From an uncultured Lachnospiraceae bacterium (GTDB taxonomy: Bacteria; Bacillota; Clostridia; Lachnospirales; Lachnospiraceae): DNA of 56,255 nt. Position 1 is the stretch's first letter; each line of letters starts with the position of its first letter. A model generated the notes under the pieces. That model was not told the DNA's origin, made no database searches, and saw only the letters and a list, made by a program, of their open reading frames with translations. Position numbers and translations under genes: made by a program. The DNA lies in the NCBI GenBank assembly GCA_902801415.1, contig CADCIK010000013.1:1-56255 (forward strand), written 5' to 3'. Shown piece by piece: positions 1 to 7,131 of this stretch.

Positions 1-32
1 GATAATCTTCCCGAGGGAATACAGACATTGCA

Positions 33-67
33 AGAGCCGATCTGCATCGCAGAACGGCTCTTTTTTT
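33..67 (+). terminator. Intrinsic terminator of an upstream gene
   Basis: A 7-bp stem (AGAGCCG at 33-39 with CGGCTCT at 55-61) is followed directly by a run of seven T. It ends a transcription unit whose gene lies left of the window. Confidence 0.85.
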
Positions 68-159
68 GACCATACAAGGCTGTATGAGAGGGCCTTCAGA
101 GGGAAATCAAACAGTGGTCGCAAAGAGGGAAAAGGGCATTCGGATGATGCATTACATCA

Positions 160-188
160 TTGTAACGGACTATGCTTTGAGCTATAAT
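160..188 (+). promoter_or_regulatory. Sigma-A promoter for the L,D-transpeptidase gene
   Basis: TTGTAA (160-165) and a perfect TATAAT (183-188) are separated by 17 bp. The predicted start of transcription lies about 45 bp before the ATG at 238. A short open frame over this site is therefore unlikely to be a gene. Confidence 0.75.
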
Positions 189-237
189 GTCGTGGTATCA
201 CCAGAACGATACGGGGATGTGAGACAAGGAAGTACGT

Positions 238-1677
238 ATGATAGAAAGAAAAAATGAATTTAAGCAAGGCGCGATCGCAGCATGCATTTCCGTCGCAGCG
301 CTGGCCGGCAGCATTATATGCGGCAAAGCATACGACTATAGAGACACTTTCATTCCCGGTACGATCATCAACGGAAATGAAGTTGCTGCAATGACCGTCA
401 GTGAAGTGGAGGAGGTCCTGGGAGACTATGAAATGAAGGTTTCCTTCCGGGACGGCGATCCTCTGACAATTGAAGGAAAAGATATTGATTATCATTATGT
501 CCCGGACGGAAGGCTGGACCGCCTGATGGAGGAACAGAGTCCCTATAAATGGATCCTGGGCATATTCAGGAATACGAAGTACGAGATTCCGGAAAAGAGA
601 GAATATTCGACTGAAAAGCTGCTTGCGATCTTCCATGCAGTGCCGCAGACGCAGAGCTCCAATATGATCAAGCCGGAGGACGCATTCCTGGACTACAAGG
701 ACGGCAAGTTCTGCGTGGCGCCGGAAGTCGAAGGAACCACGCTGGACATGAAAGCTGCGGACGCGGCTGTACTGAACGCAGCTCTCATAGAGAAGAAGAA
801 CCTGGATCTGGACGCCGGGCAGGGCATCTATCTGGCGCCCAAGGTCCGCAAAGACAATGAGAGACTGGGAAAGGATGTCGAGCAGCTCAACGAACTGGCC
901 GGCGGCAGGATCGTGTATGACCTGCCGGGCGGCGGGACCAGGGTCCTGGACGGAACGGATCTCAAGGACTGGCTGGAAGTTGACGATGAAGGAGACTATT
1001 ACAGAGATGACGACATCTGGGAAGAATGCCTGACAGAATTCGTTCAGGATCTGGCGGACCAGGTGGACACGGTCTATAAAGAACACCCCTTTACGACCCA
1101 CAGCGGCGATGAGATCATGCTCCCCGGCAAGGGCTATTACGGCTACCGCATTGACAAGACGAACGAAGCGGAGGAGCTGCGGTGGGAGCTCGAAGACAAC
1201 GAACAGACAGAGAGAGAGCCTGTTTACTGGAGGACAGAGAACGCGGATCCCGATGACAACCACGGCTTTGGCGGCGACTATGTGGAAGTCGACCTCTCTC
1301 TGCAGCATCTGTGGATCTATAAGGACGGAGACGTTGTCTTTGAGACCGATGTGGTTTCGGGCAATAATGACAGTGAACACAGGACCCCGGCCGGCGCCTT
1401 CTTTGCCTATGACAAAAAGCGGGATACCACGCTCCGCGGCGACAAGCAGGACGACGGCGAGTGGGGATATGAAACAGACGTGGATTACTGGATCCGCCTG
1501 ACAGACACGGGAATCGGCCTGCACGACGCTTCATGGCGCTACTCTTTTGGCGGCAATATCTGGCGCTGGAACGGATCCCACGGATGCATCAACTGCCCCA
1601 CCTGGGCCATGCCGACGATCTATGAGCTTGTGGAGCAAAATATGCCCGTCGCGGTCCATTACGGGGATACCCAGTGA
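238..1677 (+). CDS. L,D-transpeptidase (YkuD domain) with N-terminal membrane anchor
   Basis: This protein of 479 aa probably makes 3-3 cross-links in peptidoglycan or attaches proteins to it, outside the membrane. A hydrophobic segment near residues 11-29 acts as a signal anchor. The middle region (about 40-320) resembles the peptidoglycan-binding PGD-type domain often found before YkuD in Clostridia. The C-terminus has the YkuD catalytic motif SHGCINCP, with the nucleophile at Cys450 and an upstream histidine in GLHD. AAGGAAG lies about 9 nt before the ATG. It is alone in its unit, behind its own promoter at 160-188. Family assignment is firm; the exact cross-linking activity is inferred. 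Confidence 0.92.
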   Translation: MIERKNEFKQGAIAACISVAALAGSIICGKAYDYRDTFIPGTIINGNEVAAMTVSEVEEVLGDYEMKVSFRDGDPLTIEGKDIDYHYVPDGRLDRLMEEQSPYKWILGIFRNTKYEIPEKREYSTEKLLAIFHAVPQTQSSNMIKPEDAFLDYKDGKFCVAPEVEGTTLDMKAADAAVLNAALIEKKNLDLDAGQGIYLAPKVRKDNERLGKDVEQLNELAGGRIVYDLPGGGTRVLDGTDLKDWLEVDDEGDYYRDDDIWEECLTEFVQDLADQVDTVYKEHPFTTHSGDEIMLPGKGYYGYRIDKTNEAEELRWELEDNEQTEREPVYWRTENADPDDNHGFGGDYVEVDLSLQHLWIYKDGDVVFETDVVSGNNDSEHRTPAGAFFAYDKKRDTTLRGDKQDDGEWGYETDVDYWIRLTDTGIGLHDASWRYSFGGNIWRWNGSHGCINCPTWAMPTIYELVEQNMPVAVHYGDTQ

Positions 1678-1686
1678 CTAAAGGTA

Positions 1687-1695
1687 TGCTATAAT
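1687..1695 (+). promoter_or_regulatory. Extended -10 promoter for apt
   Basis: TGCTATAAT, a TGn extended -10 with perfect TATAAT at 1690-1695, begins just after the preceding stop codon. I see no good -35, which is usual for extended -10 promoters. Confidence 0.6.
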
Positions 1696-1745
1696 AAAAT
1701 CGGCTGAGCAAACCATTAACTTTAGCATATAGAAAAGGGGTAATC

Positions 1746-2270
1746 ATGAAAAAGTTAGAAGATTATATCCGCACTATTCCCGATTTCCCGGAACCCGGCA
1801 TTATGTTCCGCGATATCACAACTGTTTTTCAGGATGCTGATGGTCTGAAACTCGCGATCGACTCCATGGAGAATATGATCAAGGATCTGGATTTTGACGT
1901 GATCGTCGGAGCGGAGTCCCGCGGCTTTATCTATGGCGCGGCGCTCGCTTACAATCTCCATAAGCCGCTCGTTCTGATCCGCAAGAAGGGCAAACTTCCC
2001 TGGAAGACCATTTCCCAGGATTATGATCTGGAATACGGCAAGGCGACGCTCGAGATGCATATCGACGCGATCCAGCCCGGACAGAAGTGCCTGGTCGTGG
2101 ATGATCTTCTGGCAACCGGCGGCACAGCAAAGGCAATGGCGCAGCTCGTTGAGAAACTGGGCGGCGAAGTCGTGGGTATGCTGTTTATGATCGAACTGGC
2201 AGGTCTGGAAGGAAGAAAGTTCCTTGAGGGCTACCGCGTCGATTCCGCTTTGATCTTCGACGGAAAGTAA
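1746..2270 (+). CDS. apt: Adenine phosphoribosyltransferase
   Basis: This 174-aa protein is of normal length for the family. It converts adenine and PRPP to AMP and diphosphate in cytoplasmic purine salvage. The N-terminus has the Apt-type IRTIPDFPEPGIMFRDITT region. The PRPP-binding loop is VVDDLLATGGTAKA, near residues 117-131, with the two acidic residues followed by ATGGT. The start is ATG 1746, preceded by AAAAGGGG. It stands as a single gene between its promoter and a strong terminator. In many Firmicutes apt lies beside relA/rsh; no such gene is here. Confidence 0.96.
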   Translation: MKKLEDYIRTIPDFPEPGIMFRDITTVFQDADGLKLAIDSMENMIKDLDFDVIVGAESRGFIYGAALAYNLHKPLVLIRKKGKLPWKTISQDYDLEYGKATLEMHIDAIQPGQKCLVVDDLLATGGTAKAMAQLVEKLGGEVVGMLFMIELAGLEGRKFLEGYRVDSALIFDGK

Positions 2271-2312
2271 GAATACGGTTTTTGGATCATTCATACAAAT
2301 TGTAATGAAAGC

Positions 2313-2344
2313 ACGGGGCTGCCAATTGGCGGCCCCGTTTTTTT
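2313..2344 (+). terminator. Intrinsic terminator after apt
   Basis: ACGGGGC (2313-2319) pairs with GCCCCGT (2332-2338) around the inner palindrome GCCAATTGGC. Seven T follow. Confidence 0.9.
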
Positions 2345-2543
2345 GCGTCTGATCCGGGCTGCCTGATCAAGGCGCTGAATAGTCTGCGCATGTCATCGTG
2401 AAGCTTTTTCAATTCCTGTATGAGAGAATGAAACGGAATTGAATCGGTTAAAAATAATCAACCAGACTGAATAAATATAATCATTCCCATAAAGCCTCTC
2501 GAGGGATAAACTGAAGTCACGGTTTTTGATAATTTTTAAACCA
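2345..2543 (+). promoter_or_regulatory. leuA upstream region with an inverted repeat and a possible -10 box
   Basis: No gene is visible in this stretch, which leads into the leuA leader. It has a perfect 9-bp inverted repeat (TTCAATTCC at 2408-2416, GGAATTGAA at 2435-2443, 18-nt loop), which could be an operator or a hairpin. A TATAAT lies at 2476-2481, but I find no convincing -35 for it. I saw no T-box core motif, so the leader is not an obvious leucine T-box. Confidence 0.4.
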
Positions 2544-2585
2544 TATGGAGCATATATAAACCTGCCGCTCCATAAAGAAGGCAGG
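2544..2585 (+). promoter_or_regulatory. Possible H-type RNA pseudoknot just upstream of the leuA ribosome binding site
   Basis: Stem 1 is TATGGAG (2544-2550) with CTCCATA (2568-2574). Stem 2 is CCTGCC (2561-2566) with GGCAGG (2580-2585). The strands interleave, giving loops of 10, 1 and 5 nt, the last being A-rich (AAGAA). This geometry fits a classical H-type pseudoknot, ending 5 nt before the GAGAGGAG ribosome binding site. Pairing is seen in the sequence; any regulatory role is inferred. Confidence 0.4.
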
Positions 2586-2606
2586 AAAACGAGAGGAGAA
2601 ACGATC

Positions 2607-4601
2607 ATGATGAACTACAGGAAATACATGCGGCAATACTTCCTTCCCCCGACGGAGTGCCTGGATTGGGCTAAGAAGGATCACATCGAGAAGGCCCCGA
2701 TCTGGTGCAGTGTCGACCTGCGCGACGGCAATCAGGCCCTGATCGAGCCCATGAGTCTTGAAGAAAAGATCGAGTTCTTCCAGATGCTGGTCGAGATCGG
2801 TTTTAAAGAGATCGAGGTCGGCTTCCCGGCTGCGTCCGAGACGGAATATGATTTCCTCCGCGCGCTGATCGAGAGAAACATGATCCCGGACGACGTCACG
2901 ATCCAGGTGCTGACACAGGCCAGAGAGCACATTATCCGCAAGACATTTGAGGCGGTCAAGGGAGCTCCCAAGGCAGTCGTACACCTCTATAATTCAACGT
3001 CCGTGGCCCAGCGCGAGCAGGTCTTTAAAAAGAACAAGGAGGAGATCAAGAAACTCGCAGTCGACGGCGCGAAGCTCCTTAAGGAACTGGCAGATGAGAC
3101 GGACGGCAACTTTATGTTCGAGTACAGCCCGGAGAGCTTCCACGGCACGGAAGTGGAGTACGCGCTCGAAGTCTGCAACGCGGTGCTGGACGTATGGCAG
3201 CCTACGCCCGAGTGGAAGGCTATCATCAACATTCCCGCAACGGTAGAGACAGCTATGCCGCACATTTTTGCCTCCCAGATCGAGTATCTGAATAAGAATA
3301 TGAAATACAGAGACGGCGTAGTGCTCAGTCTCCACCCCCACAACGACCGCGGGTGCGGCGTCGCGGACACGGAGCTCGGCGTCCTTGCAGGCGCGGACCG
3401 CGTGGAAGGCACGCTGTTCGGAAACGGCGAGAGAACCGGCAATGTGGACATTGTCGCGGTAGCTATGAACCTGTTTGCATACGGCATCGATCCGGAGCTT
3501 GACTTCACAGACATGCCCAGGATCCGCGAGACCTATGAGCGTCTGACCAGGATGGAGGTCCACGCAAGGCAGCCTTACGCGGGAGACCTCGTATTCAGCG
3601 CTTTCTCCGGTTCCCACCAGGATGCGATCTCCAAGGGAATGACTTACAAAGAGATCCACGATCCCAACAAGTGGACCGTGCCTTATCTGCCCATCGATCC
3701 GCAGGACGTCTCGAGAACCTACGATTCGGACGTCATCCGCATCAACAGCCAGTCCGGCAAGGGCGGCGTCGCGTATGTGCTCAAGCAGAATTACGCGATC
3801 GTGCTGCCTGAGAAGATGAGAGAGGAAGTGGGTTACGCGGTGAAGCAGGTCTCGGACGAGACGCACAGCGAACTGTCTCCGCAGGCTGTCTACGAGATCT
3901 TCTCAGACAGATATGTCGAGCATACGCCCCGCTTTACTATTCCCGAGTGCCATTTCCGCCAGGTGGACGGCATTATGGCAGAGGCCACGATCATGGAAGG
4001 CGACCGCAAGACCGTTGTCGATGCCAACGGAAACGGACGTCTGGATGCGGTGAGCAATACGATCAAGCAGTATTTTGGCGTGAGCTACGAGCTGTCCACC
4101 TATGAAGAGCACGCGCTTGCGAGAGGATCTTCCTCCAAGGCAATGGCTTATGTAGGCGTCCTCTGCAACGGCAAGACCTATTGGGGCGTCGGCATTCACG
4201 AGGATATCATCCACGCGTCCATCAACGCGCTGGTCGTCGCGGTCAACAAGCTCCCGCAGCTGCAGGACAGCTCTGTCGAGAAGGACAACAGACTGATCGC
4301 GATGCTCAATTTCATCCAGGCCAACTATCAGACAGTCACGCTGGAGGACCTCGCCAAAGAGTTCCATCTCTCTACGCCCTACATCTCCAAGTTCATCCGC
4401 GAGAAGTCGGGCAAGACTTTCGGAGAGCAGGTCACACAGGTCCGCATGAAGAGGGCCAAAACACTGCTCAGGAACGGCAATATGACCATTGAGAATATTT
4501 CTTATTCGATCGGTTACCCCAACGCGGAGCATTTTTCAAGGGTTTTCAAGAAGACTTTTGACGTGTCGCCCGCGCAGTACAGGAAGATCACGACCAAATA
4601 G
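2607..4601 (+). CDS. leuA: 2-isopropylmalate synthase (type II) fused to a C-terminal AraC-type DNA-binding domain
   Basis: The enzyme part condenses acetyl-CoA with 2-ketoisovalerate in leucine synthesis. Residues 1 to about 545 look like the yeast/mycobacterial LeuA class: DLRDGNQAL near residue 37 (metal-binding Asp and catalytic Arg), HPHNDRG with metal ligands His243 and His245, GNGERTGN, and a C-terminal leucine-responsive regulatory domain. Residues of about 555-664 are an AraC/XylS-type double helix-turn-helix, with LEDLAKEFHLSTPYISKFIR and the closing signature SIGYPNAEHFSRVFKK. The start is ATG 2607, with GAGAGGAG upstream; the in-frame TTG at 2526 has no such site. At 664 aa it is about 110 longer than normal for the class. 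It stands alone, with no other leu genes nearby. No frameshift or stop separates the two parts. Confidence 0.9.
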   Translation: MMNYRKYMRQYFLPPTECLDWAKKDHIEKAPIWCSVDLRDGNQALIEPMSLEEKIEFFQMLVEIGFKEIEVGFPAASETEYDFLRALIERNMIPDDVTIQVLTQAREHIIRKTFEAVKGAPKAVVHLYNSTSVAQREQVFKKNKEEIKKLAVDGAKLLKELADETDGNFMFEYSPESFHGTEVEYALEVCNAVLDVWQPTPEWKAIINIPATVETAMPHIFASQIEYLNKNMKYRDGVVLSLHPHNDRGCGVADTELGVLAGADRVEGTLFGNGERTGNVDIVAVAMNLFAYGIDPELDFTDMPRIRETYERLTRMEVHARQPYAGDLVFSAFSGSHQDAISKGMTYKEIHDPNKWTVPYLPIDPQDVSRTYDSDVIRINSQSGKGGVAYVLKQNYAIVLPEKMREEVGYAVKQVSDETHSELSPQAVYEIFSDRYVEHTPRFTIPECHFRQVDGIMAEATIMEGDRKTVVDANGNGRLDAVSNTIKQYFGVSYELSTYEEHALARGSSSKAMAYVGVLCNGKTYWGVGIHEDIIHASINALVVAVNKLPQLQDSSVEKDNRLIAMLNFIQANYQTVTLEDLAKEFHLSTPYISKFIREKSGKTFGEQVTQVRMKRAKTLLRNGNMTIENISYSIGYPNAEHFSRVFKKTFDVSPAQYRKITTK

Positions 4602-4682
4602 AGAGGCGCGGACAGTAGATTTTCCTTCTTTGTTGATCAAGAAGAAAAATTGTGGAAAATGACAATATGGATTCGGTTTGAA

Positions 4683-4711
4683 TTGAATTATTCGGTCAAA
4701 ATGTATATAAT
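4683..4711 (+). promoter_or_regulatory. Sigma-A promoter for the HPr-D-LDH gene
   Basis: TTGAAT (4683-4688), a 17-bp spacer and a perfect TATAAT (4706-4711). Upstream, an AT-rich imperfect hairpin (4619-4630 with 4639-4650) may weakly end leuA transcription. Confidence 0.8.
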
Positions 4712-4771
4712 ATCGTTAGCATATTATGTATGGAACTGTCCACATTATATTATCTGAGAGAAGGGAAATCT

Positions 4772-6070
4772 ATGAAATCATTACAGTACACAGTAAAGAA
4801 TTCGCTGGGAATCCATGCGCGTCCTGCTGCTCTTCTGGCACAGGCATGCACCAATTTCAAGAGTGCAGTTATGGTTGAGTGCAACGGAAATGTAGCCTCC
4901 GGCAACAATGTGCTCCAGATCCTCGCGCTTCATGCAGCTAAGGGATCTGTCCTGAACATTACTGCAGATGGACCGGACGAAGAAGCTGCGATCGCCAAGA
5001 TTGAGGAAGTACTTGCCGATATCGCTCCCAAGGCTAAGAAGAAAGAAATCCTGAAAGTCGCTTTCTTCGGAACCAAGGATTATGACCGCATGTTCTTCAG
5101 TGAGCTCTCCAGAGACAAGGGCGAAGGCACTTACAATGTAGACATCAAGTATTTTAACAGCCGTCTCACGATCGAGTCCGCGAATCTTGCAAAGGGCTAT
5201 GACGCAGTCTGCATCTTCGTTAATGATGAAGCTCCCCGTGAAGTCGTGCAGGTCCTCAATGAGTGCGGCGTAAAGCTGATCCTTCTTCGCTGCGCCGGAT
5301 TCAACAATGTTGACATGAAAGCAGCTGCAGAGTGCGGTATTACCGTTCTCCGTGTTCCTGCATATTCTCCCTACGCAGTTGCTGAGCATGCAATGACGAT
5401 CCTTCAGGCCGCTAACCGCCGCATCCACAAGTCCTATATCAAGGTGAAGGACAACAACTTCGCGCTGAGCGGACTTCTGGGACTTGACCTTCACAACAAG
5501 GTGGCAGGCATCATGGGAACCGGCAGGATCGGCCAGATCATGGCCAACATCTGCAAGGGCTACGGCATGACTGTTCTCGGCTGGGATGCATTCCCCAACA
5601 AGGCACTTGAGGAGAGCGGACTTCTCCGCTATGTGACCAAGGAAGAGCTTCTGCGCAAGGCTGACCTCATCTCCCTTCACGCACCGCTGGTCATGGGTAC
5701 CAATGGTACCTATCACCTGATCGACGATGACGCGATCGCGCTGATGAAGGACAACGTCATGCTGGTCAACACATCCCGCGGACCTCTGGTAGATCCCGAG
5801 GCTCTGATCAGAGGACTCAAGGCCAACAAGTTCCACTGCGTAGCTCTGGACGTTTACGAGGGCGAAGATCCCAACGTCTACAACGACAGATCCGACGAAA
5901 TGATCGATACGGATATCGTTGCAAGACTGACCATGTTCCCCAACCTGATCCTGACATCCCACCAGGCATTCTTCACAAGAGAAGCTCTGCAGGCGATCGC
6001 AGCGGTCACCATGGAGAACGCGAGAAACTTCAACGAAGGCCTTCCTTTCGGAATGTCCGAAGTCAAGTAA
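4772..6070 (+). CDS. HPr phosphocarrier domain fused to a D-lactate dehydrogenase-like 2-hydroxyacid dehydrogenase
   Basis: Residues 1-87 form a complete HPr domain with the phosphorylation motif GIHARPAA (His15). The position of regulatory Ser46 is Asn46 (VASGNNVLQIL) in a gap-free match to E. coli HPr. From about residue 95 a D-isomer 2-hydroxyacid dehydrogenase follows: VAFFGTKDYDR, NAD-binding GTGRIG (249-254), substrate Arg in NTSRG (Arg336), DVYEGE, and catalytic His397 in SHQAFFTREAL. These features match NAD-dependent D-lactate dehydrogenase. The start is ATG 4772 with GAGAAGGG upstream; an earlier in-frame ATG at 4730 lacks a site. The protein has 432 aa, the sum of the two domains. 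The gene is monocistronic between a strong promoter and a terminator. Whether the HPr part still takes phosphate from Enzyme I is unknown. Confidence 0.92.
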   Translation: MKSLQYTVKNSLGIHARPAALLAQACTNFKSAVMVECNGNVASGNNVLQILALHAAKGSVLNITADGPDEEAAIAKIEEVLADIAPKAKKKEILKVAFFGTKDYDRMFFSELSRDKGEGTYNVDIKYFNSRLTIESANLAKGYDAVCIFVNDEAPREVVQVLNECGVKLILLRCAGFNNVDMKAAAECGITVLRVPAYSPYAVAEHAMTILQAANRRIHKSYIKVKDNNFALSGLLGLDLHNKVAGIMGTGRIGQIMANICKGYGMTVLGWDAFPNKALEESGLLRYVTKEELLRKADLISLHAPLVMGTNGTYHLIDDDAIALMKDNVMLVNTSRGPLVDPEALIRGLKANKFHCVALDVYEGEDPNVYNDRSDEMIDTDIVARLTMFPNLILTSHQAFFTREALQAIAAVTMENARNFNEGLPFGMSEVK

Positions 6071-6102
6071 TTCATTTCAACCATTTAATATCGGTATTGC
6101 AA

Positions 6103-6132
6103 ACGGGGCTGCCTTCCGGGCGGTCCCGTTTT
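6103..6132 (+). terminator. Intrinsic terminator after the HPr-D-LDH gene
   Basis: A GC-rich stem (ACGGGGCTGCC with GGGCGGTCCCGT, with small mismatches) is followed by TTTTCT. Confidence 0.8.
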
Positions 6133-6147
6133 CTGTCCGGCCCCGTC

Positions 6148-6176
6148 TTGACAAAACACTCCATTAGGAGTATCTT
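6148..6176 (+). promoter_or_regulatory. Sigma-A promoter for the thiT leader
   Basis: Perfect TTGACA (6148-6153), a 17-bp spacer and TATCTT (6171-6176), placed just before the TPP riboswitch. Confidence 0.78.
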
Positions 6177-6189
6177 ACTCTCGTAAACA

Positions 6190-6298
6190 AATATTGGCTG
6201 GGGGAGCGGATGCTGAGACAGCGGCCCGTTCGCGCAAGCGACCGGAGCGGCTGACCCTTATTACTTGACCCGGGTAATACCGGCGTAAGGAAGCACAT
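6190..6298 (+). promoter_or_regulatory. TPP (THI-box) riboswitch aptamer
   Basis: The conserved core is present in order: GGGGGAGC, CTGAGA (6213-6218), a variable GC-rich hairpin (GTTCGCGCAAGCGAC), GACCC, ACTTGACCCGGGTAATACCG and GCGTAAGGAAG. These match the pyrimidine-sensing and pyrophosphate-sensing helices of thiamine pyrophosphate riboswitches. It sits in the leader of a thiamine transporter gene, as expected. The exact ends of P1 are approximate. Confidence 0.9.
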
Positions 6299-6369
6299 AG
6301 TACTGTCAGAACGGCGGGGACTGCGAATGCGTCTCGCTGCGTTTCGCGGCTGTGCTGTGACCCAACTCT

Positions 6370-6397
6370 CCTCCTGTACACACAAGGAGGTTTTTTT
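6370..6397 (+). terminator. Expression platform: terminator-like hairpin that contains the thiT ribosome binding site
   Basis: CCTCCT (6370-6375) pairs with AGGAGG (6385-6390), followed by seven T and then the ATG at 6398. The 3' arm is the Shine-Dalgarno sequence itself. The hairpin could therefore end transcription and also hide the ribosome binding site when TPP is bound. Confidence 0.7.
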
Positions 6398-6931
6398 ATG
6401 AACAAAACAACCAGGATTCTCGTCTTCAGCGCCATGTGCATCGCACTGGCCAGCATTACCAGCATGATCAAGGTCTTCGAATTTCCGACAGGCGGATCGA
6501 TCACACTGGCTTCGACATTGTTCGCGGTCCTGCCCGGATACTTCTTCGGCCCGGCAGTAGGCGTTGTGTCAGGCTTTGCCTATGGTATCTTACAGTTTTT
6601 CCTGGGCCCCTATATCCTGACGCCTGTGCAGGTCTTTATTGACTACGGCCTCGCCTTTGCCGCGTTTGGTCTTTCCGGCTTCTTTGCTTCAAAGAAGTAC
6701 GGTCTTCACATCGGTTATCTTGCGGCTTGCGTCGGCCGCTGGTTCTTTGCCTTCTTATCCGGCTGGATCTTCTTTGGCGAATACGCATGGGAGGGCTGGA
6801 ACGCTGCTGCTTACTCCGCTGTCTACAACATTATTTATATTGCCGGCGAAGCGGTCGTCGTACTGATCCTGATCAGCATTCCCGCTGTCGCAGATGCGCT
6901 CAACCGCGTCAAGATGATGGCTAATCATTGA
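6398..6931 (+). CDS. thiT: Thiamine transporter, ECF S component ThiT
   Basis: This 177-aa integral membrane protein has about six hydrophobic segments. It is the thiamine-binding S component of a group II ECF transporter and works with shared EcfA/EcfA'/EcfT subunits, which are not in this window. Family signs are the TGGSITLAS region after helix 1, GFAYGILQ, and TPVQVFIDYGLAF, with tryptophans in the last extracellular loop (EYAWEGWNAAAY) that fit the thiamine pocket. The TPP riboswitch directly upstream supports the substrate strongly. The start is ATG 6398, 7 nt after AAGGAGG. Confidence 0.93.
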   Translation: MNKTTRILVFSAMCIALASITSMIKVFEFPTGGSITLASTLFAVLPGYFFGPAVGVVSGFAYGILQFFLGPYILTPVQVFIDYGLAFAAFGLSGFFASKKYGLHIGYLAACVGRWFFAFLSGWIFFGEYAWEGWNAAAYSAVYNIIYIAGEAVVVLILISIPAVADALNRVKMMANH

Positions 6932-6965
6932 GCGGCGAACATAACTGCAGACTGGCAAAACCCAT

Positions 6966-7004
6966 ACGGGGCGTCTCTTTCCGGGGAAGGAGACGCCCCG
7001 TTTT
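6966..7004 (+). terminator. Intrinsic terminator after thiT
   Basis: A perfect 12-bp stem (ACGGGGCGTCTC with GAGACGCCCCGT) is followed by TTTT. Confidence 0.9.
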
Positions 7005-7029
7005 CATAATGTCCTGAAAATGGTATAAT
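7001..7029 (+). promoter_or_regulatory. Probable promoter for the DUF218-EEP gene pair
   Basis: A perfect TATAAT (7024-7029) lies 17 bp after TTTTCA (7001-7006). The weak -35 overlaps the U-tract of the preceding terminator. Confidence 0.5.
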
Positions 7030-7131
7030 CGGGGATGATCATTTGAAGAAAGAATACAGGTCCGCTTCCGGTGAATACAGTGACGGAGCGGAGTTCCTGT
7101 GGAAGCAGAGCAGTAAGGAGTAGAGATATAG

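Noticed and set aside
157-1524. A 455-codon minus-strand frame opposite the L,D-transpeptidase
   Set aside because: Antisense to a gene with clear catalytic motifs; no start site.
2526-2606. N-terminal extension of leuA from the in-frame TTG at 2526
   Set aside because: No ribosome site before it, while GAGAGGAG fits ATG 2607; the extension overlaps the leader structure.
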